From Mangrovimicrobium sp033283385 (lineage in GTDB: Bacteria; Pseudomonadota; Gammaproteobacteria; Pseudomonadales; Halieaceae), in contig JAWMQQ010000001.1 in assembly GCA_033283385.1 (NCBI GenBank), forward strand, positions 682,001-746,000: 64,000 nt of DNA, in the 5' to 3' direction. Below, piece by piece: positions 52,374 to 60,767 of this stretch (the first letter of the stretch is position 1; each line of letters starts with the position of its first letter). The notes beneath the pieces were generated by a model. That model did no database searches and had not been told where the DNA came from. It saw only the letters and a list, made by a program, of their open reading frames with translations. A program made the position numbers and the translations under genes.

Positions 52374-52490
52374 GCGGGACGGTCGATGCGCTCGCGGATA
52401 TCCGGCTGGTAGGTCGCCAGGATGTTCTCCACCAGTTGTTTCGTCCCCGCCGCCCCGTAGATTTCCATCGGCACCCCTCCCGCAGTACAG
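52352..52490 (-). pseudogene. remnant of a metallo-beta-lactamase-fold hydrolase gene
   Basis: On the minus strand between the photolyase stop and the exported-protein stop, one frame reads VPMEIYGAAGTKQLVENILA and TYQPDIRERIDRPAQFPTPG before a stop at 52352. This is the characteristic YGxxGTxxLVxxxLxAYxxDI segment of arylsulfatase/RNase Z-like metallo-beta-lactamase-fold enzymes. No metal-binding HxHxDH part is found on either side, so it is a short internal fragment left by deletion. The fragment ends inside the convergent gene, so it is not a functional gene. Confidence 0.5.
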
Positions 52491-52514
52491 GGAAAGCCTG
52501 CGGCGCGTGGGCGC

Positions 52515-53948
52515 TCAGGTGCCAGCTGAGATCACGCCGTAGGCCTGCAGCGCCGTTTCGCGCGCCTGCCTGTGGTCCACCAGCGGGGCGGGGTAGGTCT
52601 CGCCCAGGCGAATGCCCGCCTCCTCCAGCACGGCAGCAGGGGCTTCCCAGGGGTCGTGCAGGTACTTGTCCGGCAGCGCTGCAATCTCGGGCACCCAGTG
52701 GCGCACGTAGTCGCCGTCCGGGTCGAACTTCCGGCCCTGCAGGATGGGGTTGAAGATGCGGAACCAGGGCGAGGCGTCGGCGCCGCAGCCGGCCACCCAC
52801 TGCCAGCCGCAGCTGTTGTTGGCGAGGTCCGCGTCGACCAGGGTGTCCCAGAACCAGCGCTCCCCCCACTGCCAGGGCAGCAGCAGGTGCTTGGTCAGGA
52901 AGGATGCGGTGATCATGCGCACCCGGTTGTGCATGAACCCGGTCTGCCAGAGTTCGCGCATGCCGGCGTCGACGATGGGGTAACCGGTGCGGCCGCGCTG
53001 CCAGGCTTCGAGGTGCGCCGCGTCCGCCAGCCAGGGCATGTCACCGAAGTCCGCCTTGAGCGGGCGCTCGGGCATCTGGGGGTTGTAGTGGAGCAGCAGG
53101 TGGCAGAACTCCCGCCAACCCAGTTCGGCGGCGAATTTTGCCGCGGCCTTTTCCCGCCCGCGCGCGGCGTCGTGCAGCGTATGCCAGACCTGCCGTGGGG
53201 AGATTTCGCCGAAGTGCAGGTGGGGCGACAGCCGGGAGGTTTTGGCGGCGGCGGGGAAATCGCGAGCCTGCGCGTAGTCGTCCAATGCCTGCTGGATAAA
53301 TCGTTGCAGGGCCAGCCGCGCCCCGGTCTCCCCGGGCTGCCACAGTTCATCCCAGCCCGCCGCCCAGTTCGGCTTTCGCGGCAGCAGTCCCCACTCGGTC
53401 GCCGGCAGGCCCTGTAGCTTGTGGCGGGAAAAGTCTCCGCGCGCCGGTGCGGCCACACAGGCCTGCGGGCCCGGCTGCGAGAGGCAGGCGCGCCAGAAAG
53501 GGGTGAACACGCGGTAGGGGTCGCCGGCACCGGTAAGCACCGAGCCGGGGCGAAAAAGCAGGTTGCCCGGCCGGGTTTCCAGCGCGACGCCCGAGGTATC
53601 CAGGGTCTTCCGCAGCCGGGTTTCCAGCGTCCTGGCCCAGGGCTCGCTGGCTTCGCTGCAGTAGACAGCCGTGGCGCCGGTGGCCCCGGCCAGTTCGGCC
53701 AGCACCTTGACAGTGTCCCCGCGCCTGACCAGCAAGCGCGAGCCCAACTGCTGCAGTTGCCCGTCCAGCGCGGTGAGACTGTGGTGCAGCCACCATCTGC
53801 TGGCGCCTCCCGGAGCCCACTCGCCGGCGGCTTCGTCGTCGAGCACGTAGCAGGGCAGGATTTTCGCGCCGGAGCCGATTGCGTCGGCCAGCGCCGGCAG
53901 GTCCGCCAGGCGCAGGTCCTGGCGGTACCAGTACAGCACTGTTCTCAC
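52515..53948 (-). CDS. phrB: deoxyribodipyrimidine photolyase (class I CPD type)
   Basis: 477 residues. N-terminal antenna domain starting RTVLYWYRQDLRLADLPAL, and the FAD-binding C-terminal domain with SRLSPHLHFGEISPRQVW, TGYPIVDAGMRELWQTGFMHNRVRMI and the ADLANNSCGWQWVAGCGADASPWFRIFNP block. It repairs cyclobutane pyrimidine dimers with blue light. The start GTG at 53948 overlaps the SDR gene stop as GTGA, so it is second in an operon whose promoter (55403-55432) resembles the ECF promoters of the sigma factor. Fits with a light-stress regulon. Confidence 0.95.
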   Translation of the reverse strand: MRTVLYWYRQDLRLADLPALADAIGSGAKILPCYVLDDEAAGEWAPGGASRWWLHHSLTALDGQLQQLGSRLLVRRGDTVKVLAELAGATGATAVYCSEASEPWARTLETRLRKTLDTSGVALETRPGNLLFRPGSVLTGAGDPYRVFTPFWRACLSQPGPQACVAAPARGDFSRHKLQGLPATEWGLLPRKPNWAAGWDELWQPGETGARLALQRFIQQALDDYAQARDFPAAAKTSRLSPHLHFGEISPRQVWHTLHDAARGREKAAAKFAAELGWREFCHLLLHYNPQMPERPLKADFGDMPWLADAAHLEAWQRGRTGYPIVDAGMRELWQTGFMHNRVRMITASFLTKHLLLPWQWGERWFWDTLVDADLANNSCGWQWVAGCGADASPWFRIFNPILQGRKFDPDGDYVRHWVPEIAALPDKYLHDPWEAPAAVLEEAGIRLGETYPAPLVDHRQARETALQAYGVISAGT

Positions 53949-55372
53949 GTTGCGATACTCTCCTCGTGGCGGATTTCGCTCGGCGACGTGGCCGGGTCGA
54001 ACTGTCGCAGCCAGTCCAGCAGCGCCGCCAGTTCGGCGGGGTCCTCGCGGGTGGAGGGTTTCAGGTGCAGGGGCTGCACCGACCGGTCCATGAACAGTTT
54101 GCCGGAGAGTGCGGCCGCTTCGCGGGCGGCGGCCAGCCAGATGATGGTGTCCGCACCCTGTTCCGGGCTGCGCAACAGCGGTCGCACCAGGGCGCGGAAT
54201 CCGGGCAGGGCGGCGGAGAGTCCGGGAGTATCCACCCAGCCAGGGTGCATGGCGTTGACTGCGATACCACTTTTCCGCCACTGCTGCGCCCAGTTCACGG
54301 TGACGCACATCAGGGCGCGCTTGGCCATGGCGTAGGCAGCGGGACCGGAGAAGTCCGTGGGGTGGGAATCCACGAGCTGCCGCAGCGACAGCCCCTGGGT
54401 GTACATCCCGCCGGAAACCACGTTGATGACACGTGCGCCGGGCCGCGGGAACAGTTGCCGCAGGCCCATGGTGAGCTTGTAGGGCGCCAGCAGCAGCAGC
54501 GCCAGGCTGCGCTCGTATCCCGCGGAATTCTGCGCATACGAGGGAAACAGGGCGCCCGCGTTGTTGACCAGGATGTCCACCGGTTCCGCCGCTGCCCGCA
54601 GGCGCTCCGCCAGCGCATCGACCTGGTCGAGTTCCTGGAGGTCGGCCACTTCCAGCCGCAGGTCGGTGTTGCCGGTTTCGGCGAGGATTTCCGCGCAGGC
54701 CATATCGCCCCGGAAGGCGTCCCGGGCCACCAGGGTGACCGCCGCGCCGCGCCTCGCCAGTTCCATGGCAGTGACCGCACCCAGGCCCGAGGTGGCGCCG
54801 GTGACCACGGCGTGGCGCCCGCGCAGGCTGGCGGACATCGGGTGCCAGTGTTGCCGGACGCGCTGGTAGCCGCGCCGCGTGAATCCCAGCAGGCGCGCCG
54901 CCAGCGGGCTGTCGCCAGGTTCCGCCGGGGGCGGCGGGAACTGGTCCTGCAGCGCCAGCCGCAGCCCCTCGGCAGTAGCCCTGCCCATGCGCTCGAGACC
55001 GGGGCGCAGCCGGGCGGCGAAGGGCCTGAGGGGGGCGGCGAGGGTGAATTGCGCGCGGTACTCCACCTCGGTGCCGCCGTCCGCCTCGCGCAGCGAGATT
55101 TCGTCGCGCACCTCCAGCATGCGTCCGCGGCCCTGCAGCACCAGCCGACGGGGGCGATCCAGTTCCTTTATTTCATAGTGGAGGTCGAGGTGCCCCACGG
55201 GGAGGGCGCATTCGAGGCTGAAGCAGCTGCCGGGGCGCGCCGGCCCGGGTGTGAGTTTGCGCGCCGCCTGCACCGTGGAGTCCCATTCCAGGGTGGAGCG
55301 GAAATCCGCCAGGTAGTCGAACACCTCGCCCAGGCTGCGCTGGACGCGCAGGTGCTCCCTCAATTCGATCAT
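53945..55372 (-). CDS. SRPBCC-SDR fusion protein
   Basis: 475 residues. Residues 1-150 form an SRPBCC/polyketide-cyclase-like ligand-binding fold (REHLRVQRSLGEVFDYLADF then TLEWDSTV). After a linker near 160-185, residues about 190-440 form a short-chain dehydrogenase with GATSGLGAVTAMELARRGAAVTLVARD, NNAGALF and the catalytic YAMAKRAL tyrosine-lysine. The order and length resemble DHRS12-like fusions. The START-like part could hold a lipid or steroid-like ligand for the reductase. First in the operon with photolyase, under a TGACCC-N18-TATACA promoter. Confidence 0.88.
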   Translation of the reverse strand: MIELREHLRVQRSLGEVFDYLADFRSTLEWDSTVQAARKLTPGPARPGSCFSLECALPVGHLDLHYEIKELDRPRRLVLQGRGRMLEVRDEISLREADGGTEVEYRAQFTLAAPLRPFAARLRPGLERMGRATAEGLRLALQDQFPPPPAEPGDSPLAARLLGFTRRGYQRVRQHWHPMSASLRGRHAVVTGATSGLGAVTAMELARRGAAVTLVARDAFRGDMACAEILAETGNTDLRLEVADLQELDQVDALAERLRAAAEPVDILVNNAGALFPSYAQNSAGYERSLALLLLAPYKLTMGLRQLFPRPGARVINVVSGGMYTQGLSLRQLVDSHPTDFSGPAAYAMAKRALMCVTVNWAQQWRKSGIAVNAMHPGWVDTPGLSAALPGFRALVRPLLRSPEQGADTIIWLAAAREAAALSGKLFMDRSVQPLHLKPSTREDPAELAALLDWLRQFDPATSPSEIRHEESIAT

Positions 55373-55402
55373 GCCGCAGGCCCGAAAACATATTCTGTAC
55401 GC

Positions 55403-55432
55403 TGTATACGTGGCGGCGCATGGATCGGGTCA
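55403..55432 (-). promoter_or_regulatory. ECF sigma-type promoter of the SDR/photolyase operon
   Basis: Minus strand TGACCC (55432-55427), 18 bases, TATACA (55408-55403), 31 bases before the SDR start codon. The -35 differs by one base from the two TGATCC sites upstream of the sigma factor and Cfa operons, with identical spacing and a near-identical -10. Confidence 0.6.
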
Positions 55433-55453
55433 CCGCGGGGCCCGGTCTGCGGC

Positions 55454-56218
55454 TCAGGCCTCCTCGACGATATCCCGGTAGGCATACCAGGTCGCGTGGC
55501 CCAGCAGCGGCAGCACGATGATCATGCCCCACATACGTGTGCCGTAGCCGAAGGCGACCAGAACGAGGATGATCGCCGCCCACAGGAGCATGGCGGGCAG
55601 GTCCGCCAGCACCGCGCGCAGGCTGGTGCGCATGGCGACCGCCGGCTCGACATGGCGGTCGATGATCATCGGTACACTCACCACCGAGAGAGCGAACACC
55701 ACGGCGCAGATGGCGAGGAAGGTGGTGGCGTAAGCGACCAGGTGCAGGGTGCTCAGCTGCGCGATCACATTGCCCCACACCGTGCTCTCGATGGAGGGGG
55801 CGGCCGAGCCGGTGGCGGCGTAGAGGAATACCGTGACCAGTACGGCGCCGGCAACCGCGATCGCCGCCAGCGTGCCGGCGAAGCGCAGCAGCCGCTCGCG
55901 GTAACGCGGAATTACCTCCAGCGACCCCTGGAAATCGCAGCTGTCGCCGTGGTCCCGGCGCCGGGAGAGTTCGCACACCCCCGCGGTGATGACCGGGCCG
56001 ACCACCAGGAAGGCGGTGATGGCGGCGGCGATATACAGCGGGTGCTCCTGGTAGGCGAGGATCAGTGCCCCGAGCAGCGCCACCATGATGCCGTAGGCCA
56101 TGCTGGCGCCCGGACTGTGCAACAGGCCGTCCCAGCCGGCGGACAGCCAGATGAACGGACGCGTAAGGGGGACGTGGTGCAGGGGAAAACTGTTTGCGGA
56201 ATGGTGTGTAGTAGCCAT
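55454..56218 (-). CDS. DUF2189 family membrane protein
   Basis: 254 residues with six membrane helices (for example MVALLGALILAYQEHPLY, AITAFLVVGPVITAGVCEL, LRFAGTLAAIAVAGAVLVTVFL, FLAICAVVFALSVVSVPMI, LLWAAIILVLVAFGYGTR, MIIVLPLLGHATWYAYRDIV). This matches DUF2189, an uncharacterised family. The start at 56218 follows a strong AGGAGG, and it probably has its own promoter. The gap to the divergent acyl-CoA synthetase is 180 bases. Confidence 0.88.
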   Translation of the reverse strand: MATTHHSANSFPLHHVPLTRPFIWLSAGWDGLLHSPGASMAYGIMVALLGALILAYQEHPLYIAAAITAFLVVGPVITAGVCELSRRRDHGDSCDFQGSLEVIPRYRERLLRFAGTLAAIAVAGAVLVTVFLYAATGSAAPSIESTVWGNVIAQLSTLHLVAYATTFLAICAVVFALSVVSVPMIIDRHVEPAVAMRTSLRAVLADLPAMLLWAAIILVLVAFGYGTRMWGMIIVLPLLGHATWYAYRDIVEEA

Positions 56219-56398
56219 ACGTACCTCCTGTGGCAAAACGCTCGCCGTCGGTGTCCGGCCGCAGCCGGCGATGACCTGTACCATGTACCTATAGCCCACA
56301 GGACGCTCTGGCGCCAGCGTGTTCCACCTTGGTCGTATTGCGCAGGCAAGCGGCGCCGCGGTAGTTTTCGGAGGATGTCTGCACAACGGAAACCCATA

Positions 56399-58264
56399 AT
56401 GCAAAACAACGAACTCTGGCGCGACGCGGCCGAGGAGATTTTCTGGTACCGCGCTCCGCAAACAGTGCTGGACGAAAGCAATCCACCCTTTTACCGCTGG
56501 TACCCGGACGGCGTGACCAACGCCTGCTACAACGCCCTGGACCTGCATGTGGAGAACGGCCGGGGCGCACAGCTCGCCCTGATCCACGACAGCCCGGTCA
56601 CCAACACCAGGCGTACCTACACGTATCTCGCCCTGCGCGACGAGGTCGCGCGCTTCGCCGGCGTGCTCGCCGGCCTCGGCGTGATCAAGGGTGATCGGGT
56701 GATCATTTATATGCCCATGGTCCCCGAGGCACTCATCGCCATGCTCGCCTGTGCGCGGATCGGCGCCGTGCACTCGGTGGTTTTCGGCGGTTTCGCCGCC
56801 CACGAACTGGCGGTGCGGATTGACGATGCGGCGCCGCGGGTAATCGTCAGTGCGAGCTGCGGGGTCGAGCCCTCGACGCTGGTTCGCTACAAGCCGCTGC
56901 TGGACGAGGCCATCGACCTCGCCCACCGCAAGCCCAACTACTGCGTCATCCTGCAGCGGCCGATGGAGCGGGCCAGCATGGTCGCCGGCCGCGACCTCGA
57001 CTGGGAGGAGCAGATGCTGGTGGCGGCCCCGGTGGGCTGTGTGCCGGTAGGCGCCAACGATCCCCTCTACGTGCTTTATACCTCCGGTACCACCGGCCAG
57101 CCCAAGGGCGTGGTGCGCGATACCGGCGGCTCCATCGTCGCCCTCAAGTGGAGCATGCGCCATATCTACGGCATGCAGCCGGGGGAGGTCTACTGGGCCG
57201 CGTCCGACGTCGGCTGGGTTGTGGGGCACTCGTATATCGTTTACGGGCCGCTGTTCAACGGCAACACCACGGTGATGTACGAGGGCAAGCCGGTGGGCAC
57301 CCCGGACCCGGGCGCCTTCTGGCGCATGATCAGCGAGTACGATGTGAAGGTGCTTTTCACGGCACCCACCGCCTTCCGCGCCATCCGGAAGGAGGACCCG
57401 GAGGGCAGCCACATGGCCCGCTACGACCTCTCCGGCCTGCGGGCGCTGTTCCTCGCCGGCGAGCGCTGCGATCCCAACACCCTGGAGTGGGCGCAGGATA
57501 AACTCGGGGTACCGGTCATCGACCACTGGTGGCAGACCGAGACCGGCTGGCCGATGTGTTCCAACTGCCTCGGCGACGAACTGCTGCCCATCGTGCCCGG
57601 CTCACCGGCGCGCCCCGTACCCGGCTACGACGTGCGCGTACTGGACGAGCAGGGCGAGGAAGTGGGGCCCGGGACCATCGGCGCGCTGGTGGTGAAATCC
57701 CCGTTGCCGCCGGGAACCTTCATCAACCTGTGGCGGGCACCGGAGCGCTTCGAGAAGGCGTATTTCACGCACTTCCCCGGTTATTACGAAACCGGAGATG
57801 CGGGGTATATCGACGATAACGGCTATGTTTTCGTGATGGCGCGCACCGACGACGTGATCAACGTCGCCGGCCACCGGCTTTCCACCGGCGCGATGGAAGA
57901 AGTGCTGGCGGAGCACCCGGACGTGGCCGAGTGCGCGGTGATCGGCGTCGCCGATACCCTCAAGGGCCAGCTGCCCCTGGGCCTGCTGGTGCTCAATGCC
58001 GGCGTGGACCGCAGCGCGGAGCAGATCGTGAAGGAGAGCATCCAGTACGTGCGCGACCAGATCGGGCCGGTGGCGGCGTTCAAGCTGTGCGCCGTGGTCA
58101 ACCGGCTGCCGAAGACGCGCTCCGGCAAGATCCTGCGCGGTACCATGCGCAGTATTGCGGACGGCGAGGAATGGAAGATGCCGGCGACCATCGACGACCC
58201 GGCGACCCTCGACGAGATCGCACAGGCGCTCAGCGCCCTGGGGTATCCGGCTCCGCAAGGCTGA
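56399..58264 (+). CDS. acetyl/propionyl-CoA synthetase (PrpE/ACSS3-like)
   Basis: 621 residues. The P-loop LYVLYTSGTTGQPKGVVRDTGG, GYYETGDAGYIDDNGYVFVMARTDDVINVAGHR, and the lysine-acetylation segment KTRSGKILRGTMR near the end are all typical of the acyl-CoA synthetase subfamily of Acs and PrpE. The N-terminal NACYNALDLHVENGRGAQLALI fits PrpE/ACSS3. Substrate could be acetate, propionate or butyrate. The ATG at 56399 has GGAA seven bases upstream; the earlier ATG at 56375 lies right against GGAGG with too little space. Confidence 0.9.
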   Translation: MQNNELWRDAAEEIFWYRAPQTVLDESNPPFYRWYPDGVTNACYNALDLHVENGRGAQLALIHDSPVTNTRRTYTYLALRDEVARFAGVLAGLGVIKGDRVIIYMPMVPEALIAMLACARIGAVHSVVFGGFAAHELAVRIDDAAPRVIVSASCGVEPSTLVRYKPLLDEAIDLAHRKPNYCVILQRPMERASMVAGRDLDWEEQMLVAAPVGCVPVGANDPLYVLYTSGTTGQPKGVVRDTGGSIVALKWSMRHIYGMQPGEVYWAASDVGWVVGHSYIVYGPLFNGNTTVMYEGKPVGTPDPGAFWRMISEYDVKVLFTAPTAFRAIRKEDPEGSHMARYDLSGLRALFLAGERCDPNTLEWAQDKLGVPVIDHWWQTETGWPMCSNCLGDELLPIVPGSPARPVPGYDVRVLDEQGEEVGPGTIGALVVKSPLPPGTFINLWRAPERFEKAYFTHFPGYYETGDAGYIDDNGYVFVMARTDDVINVAGHRLSTGAMEEVLAEHPDVAECAVIGVADTLKGQLPLGLLVLNAGVDRSAEQIVKESIQYVRDQIGPVAAFKLCAVVNRLPKTRSGKILRGTMRSIADGEEWKMPATIDDPATLDEIAQALSALGYPAPQG

Positions 58265-58817
58265 CACCGCGGTAGCGCTCGAAGCGCAGCCCGGGGGACC
58301 AGTAATCCCCCGGCAATCCCGCCTTGAGCAGCAGGTGCCGCAGGAACTCCTCCGGCTGCGGCAGCTGTTCCCACACCTGCGGCAGGAAGGTGGCGCGGTG
58401 CCGGCCCTCCTCGAGAATCAATCCATCCTCTCCGGGTACCAGTTGCGCCAGCAGCCCGGCCCGGCTGTCCGCCGCAACCGGCGACGGCGGGCTCAGCAGC
58501 GAGATGCTGATGCGTACCCGCGGAAATTCTTCCGCGCCCAGGGGCGGGAAGCGCGGATCGCGAAATGCGGCGCCCAGCGCGCACTCCTGCACCGCCCGCG
58601 GTAGTGGGCCGGCGTTTTCGGTGACGCCGATACAGCCGCGCAACTTGCCCTCCAGCTTCAGAGTCACGAATACGCCGCTCGCGTCGGCGCCGGGCACACT
58701 GTCCGGCACCGGCGGAGCGGGAGCGCCGTCCAGCCCGGCCTGTATCGCCTCGCGGGCGAGCTGCAGCAGTTCGCGCCCGCCTTCTCGCGGCAATTCAGTG
58801 CAGGCTGAAAGCGCCAT
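58230..58817 (-). CDS. amrA: AmmeMemoRadiSam system protein A (AMMECR1-like)
   Basis: 195 residues from the ATG at 58817; a TTG at 58793 is an alternative. The AMMECR1 core includes GVFVTLKLEGKLRGCIGVTE, FRDPRFPPLGAEEFPRVRISISLLSPP and the ATFLPQVWEQLP segment. It accompanies a Memo-like and a radical SAM protein in many genomes. Overlaps the Memo gene by 23 bases and converges on the acyl-CoA synthetase gene with overlap of about 35 bases. Confidence 0.85.
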   Translation of the reverse strand: MALSACTELPREGGRELLQLAREAIQAGLDGAPAPPVPDSVPGADASGVFVTLKLEGKLRGCIGVTENAGPLPRAVQECALGAAFRDPRFPPLGAEEFPRVRISISLLSPPSPVAADSRAGLLAQLVPGEDGLILEEGRHRATFLPQVWEQLPQPEEFLRHLLLKAGLPGDYWSPGLRFERYRGVSLAEPDTPGR

Positions 58818-59577
58818 ACCCGACCACGCGACCGCGATCACCAGCGGTGTCGCCGGAGTTGCAGTAGCCCAGCCAATCCCTGGCCAGGCGACGCCCCCGG
58901 CTGCTGGTGAGCAGGCCGTTGATGGGGCCGGCGCCGCAGGCGTCAGTGCCCACGAGGTCGTTCTCACCCGCCAGGATACGGCGGCAGGAGTCGAGGTCGT
59001 GCTCGCAGGCGGAGTCGTAGTCCTCGAAGTGGGACAGGTCCGAGCTCACCACGATCAGCGTTTCCGGCCCGCCCCACAGCGCGTCGATCACCGCACCCAC
59101 CTGTTCCGGCGGGCAGTCGCCCACCAGCAGGGGCAGCAGGGAGAACTCCTGCAGCACCACCTGGAGGAAGGGCAGTTGCACTTCGATGCAGTGCTCCAGC
59201 GAGTGGGCCTCGTCGCTGGTGCGGACCTGGGGCAGGTCCAGCGCCTGCTCGACCCCGGCGCAATCCACCGGCACCTCGCCCAGCGGGGTGCGGAATGCCC
59301 TGGCGGAGGGCGCCGCGATACCCTTGACGCGGGCCCGGTGCGCGGGCCCGAGCATGACCACGCGGCGGATGTCCTTCGCCGCCGGTTGCAGCAGGCGATA
59401 GGCCCTCGCGGCCAGTGGCCCGGAATAGATGTGCCCGGCGTGGGGCACGATCAGCGCTTTCGGTGCCTCGTGATCGCCGTTCCTGGCGACCTGCAGCATG
59501 TGGCTGATATTGGAGCGCAGCAGATCCGGGTTGTCCTGGTAAAAACTGCCGGCTACTGCGGCGGGGCGCGTAGGCAT
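58795..59577 (-). CDS. amrB: AmmeMemoRadiSam system protein B (Memo-like)
   Basis: 260 residues. MPTRPAAVAGSFYQDNPDLL, VPHAGHIYSGPLAARAYRLL, VMLGPAHRARVKGIAA, SLEHCIEVQLPFLQVVL and VVSSDLSHFEDYDSACEHD are the extradiol-dioxygenase-like metal-site motifs of Memo. The start at 59577 has GGAGG eight bases upstream. Divergent from the radical SAM member with an 80-base AT-rich gap. Confidence 0.93.
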   Translation of the reverse strand: MPTRPAAVAGSFYQDNPDLLRSNISHMLQVARNGDHEAPKALIVPHAGHIYSGPLAARAYRLLQPAAKDIRRVVMLGPAHRARVKGIAAPSARAFRTPLGEVPVDCAGVEQALDLPQVRTSDEAHSLEHCIEVQLPFLQVVLQEFSLLPLLVGDCPPEQVGAVIDALWGGPETLIVVSSDLSHFEDYDSACEHDLDSCRRILAGENDLVGTDACGAGPINGLLTSSRGRRLARDWLGYCNSGDTAGDRGRVVGYGAFSLH

Positions 59578-59657
59578 GGGAACCACCTCCGGGAAATATG
59601 TCTGTCTAAATAATAACCACACTTGAAATATGGTCCTTTTTACCCAACTTACAAGTC

Positions 59658-60734
59658 ATGCAAGACTCGATCGTAACAACCCGCTACTGGCACTCCCTGG
59701 ACGACGGCAGGGTCCAGTGCGACGTCTGCCCTCGCCACTGTCGCCTGCACGAGGGCCAGCGCGGCCTGTGCTATGTGCGCCAGCGCCTGGACGACCAGGT
59801 CAAGCTGGTCAGCTATGGCCGTTCCAGTGGTTTTTGCGTCGACCCGATCGAGAAGAAACCGCTGAACCACTTCCTGCCCGGCAGCCGGGTACTGTCCTTT
59901 GGCACCGCCGGCTGCAACCTGGCCTGCAAGTTCTGCCAGAACTGGGACATGAGCAAATCGCGCGAGATGGACACCCTGGCGGATGCCGCCTCGCCGCTGC
60001 AACTGGCGCAGGCGGCGCGGGAGATGGATTGCGCGAGTATCGCTTTCACCTACAACGATCCTGTGATCTTTATGGAGTATGCGCTCGATGTCGCCGCCGC
60101 CTGCCGCGAGGCGGGGGTGCGCAGCGTGGCCGTCACGGCCGGCTATATTGACCCGGAACCGCGCGCCGAGTTCTTCGCCGGCATGGATGCGGCCAATGTC
60201 GACCTCAAGGCATTCTCCGAACGCTTCTACCACAAGATCTGCGGCGGTCACCTGCAGTCCGTGCTGGAGACCCTGGAGTACATCAAACGCGAGACCGATA
60301 CCTGGCTGGAACTGACCACGCTGCTGATTCCAGGCGAGAACGACTCGCCGGCGGAGATCGACGCCATGACCCAGTGGGTGGTGGAACACCTCGGCCCGGA
60401 TGTCCCCATGCACTTCACCGCCTTCCACCCGGACTGGAAGATGCTCGAGCATACCTCCACCCCGCGCGATACCCTGTCCCGCGCCCGCGAGATCGCCCGT
60501 CACAACGGGGTGCGCCACGCCTACACCGGCAATGTGCGCGACACCCACGGCGGCAGCACCTGGTGCCACGACTGCGGCGAACTGCTGATCGAGCGCAGCG
60601 GTTACCGGATCGGCCACTGGGCGCTGGATGAACTGGGCCGCTGCGCGCATTGCGCGACCGCCGTGCCGGGGCATTTCATGGGTGGGCCCGGCGTTGCGCC
60701 GGACTGGCCGATGCGGGTGCGCATCGTTTCCTGA
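59658..60734 (+). CDS. amrS: AmmeMemoRadiSam system radical SAM enzyme
   Basis: 358 residues. Radical SAM cluster site CNLACKFCQNWDMSKSREMDT (CxxxCxxC), preceded by extra cysteines in RVQCDVCPRHCRLHEGQRGLCYVR; GYIDPEPRAEFFAGMDAANVDLKAFSERFY and HFTAFHPDWKM are further family motifs. Homologous to pyruvate-formate-lyase activating enzymes. Substrate unknown. Divergent from genes for systems A and B, so a shared control region lies at 59578-59657. Followed by a REP palindrome (60768-60813). Confidence 0.93.
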   Translation: MQDSIVTTRYWHSLDDGRVQCDVCPRHCRLHEGQRGLCYVRQRLDDQVKLVSYGRSSGFCVDPIEKKPLNHFLPGSRVLSFGTAGCNLACKFCQNWDMSKSREMDTLADAASPLQLAQAAREMDCASIAFTYNDPVIFMEYALDVAAACREAGVRSVAVTAGYIDPEPRAEFFAGMDAANVDLKAFSERFYHKICGGHLQSVLETLEYIKRETDTWLELTTLLIPGENDSPAEIDAMTQWVVEHLGPDVPMHFTAFHPDWKMLEHTSTPRDTLSRAREIARHNGVRHAYTGNVRDTHGGSTWCHDCGELLIERSGYRIGHWALDELGRCAHCATAVPGHFMGGPGVAPDWPMRVRIVS

Positions 60735-60767
60735 GGACCGGTCTCCCGGCTCTGAACGCGGGGAATT

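Noticed and set aside
53879..56398. Plus-strand open frame running 2.5 kb upstream into the acyl-CoA synthetase
   Set aside because: The upstream part is antisense to the photolyase, SDR and DUF2189 genes. The family sequence begins near 56399.
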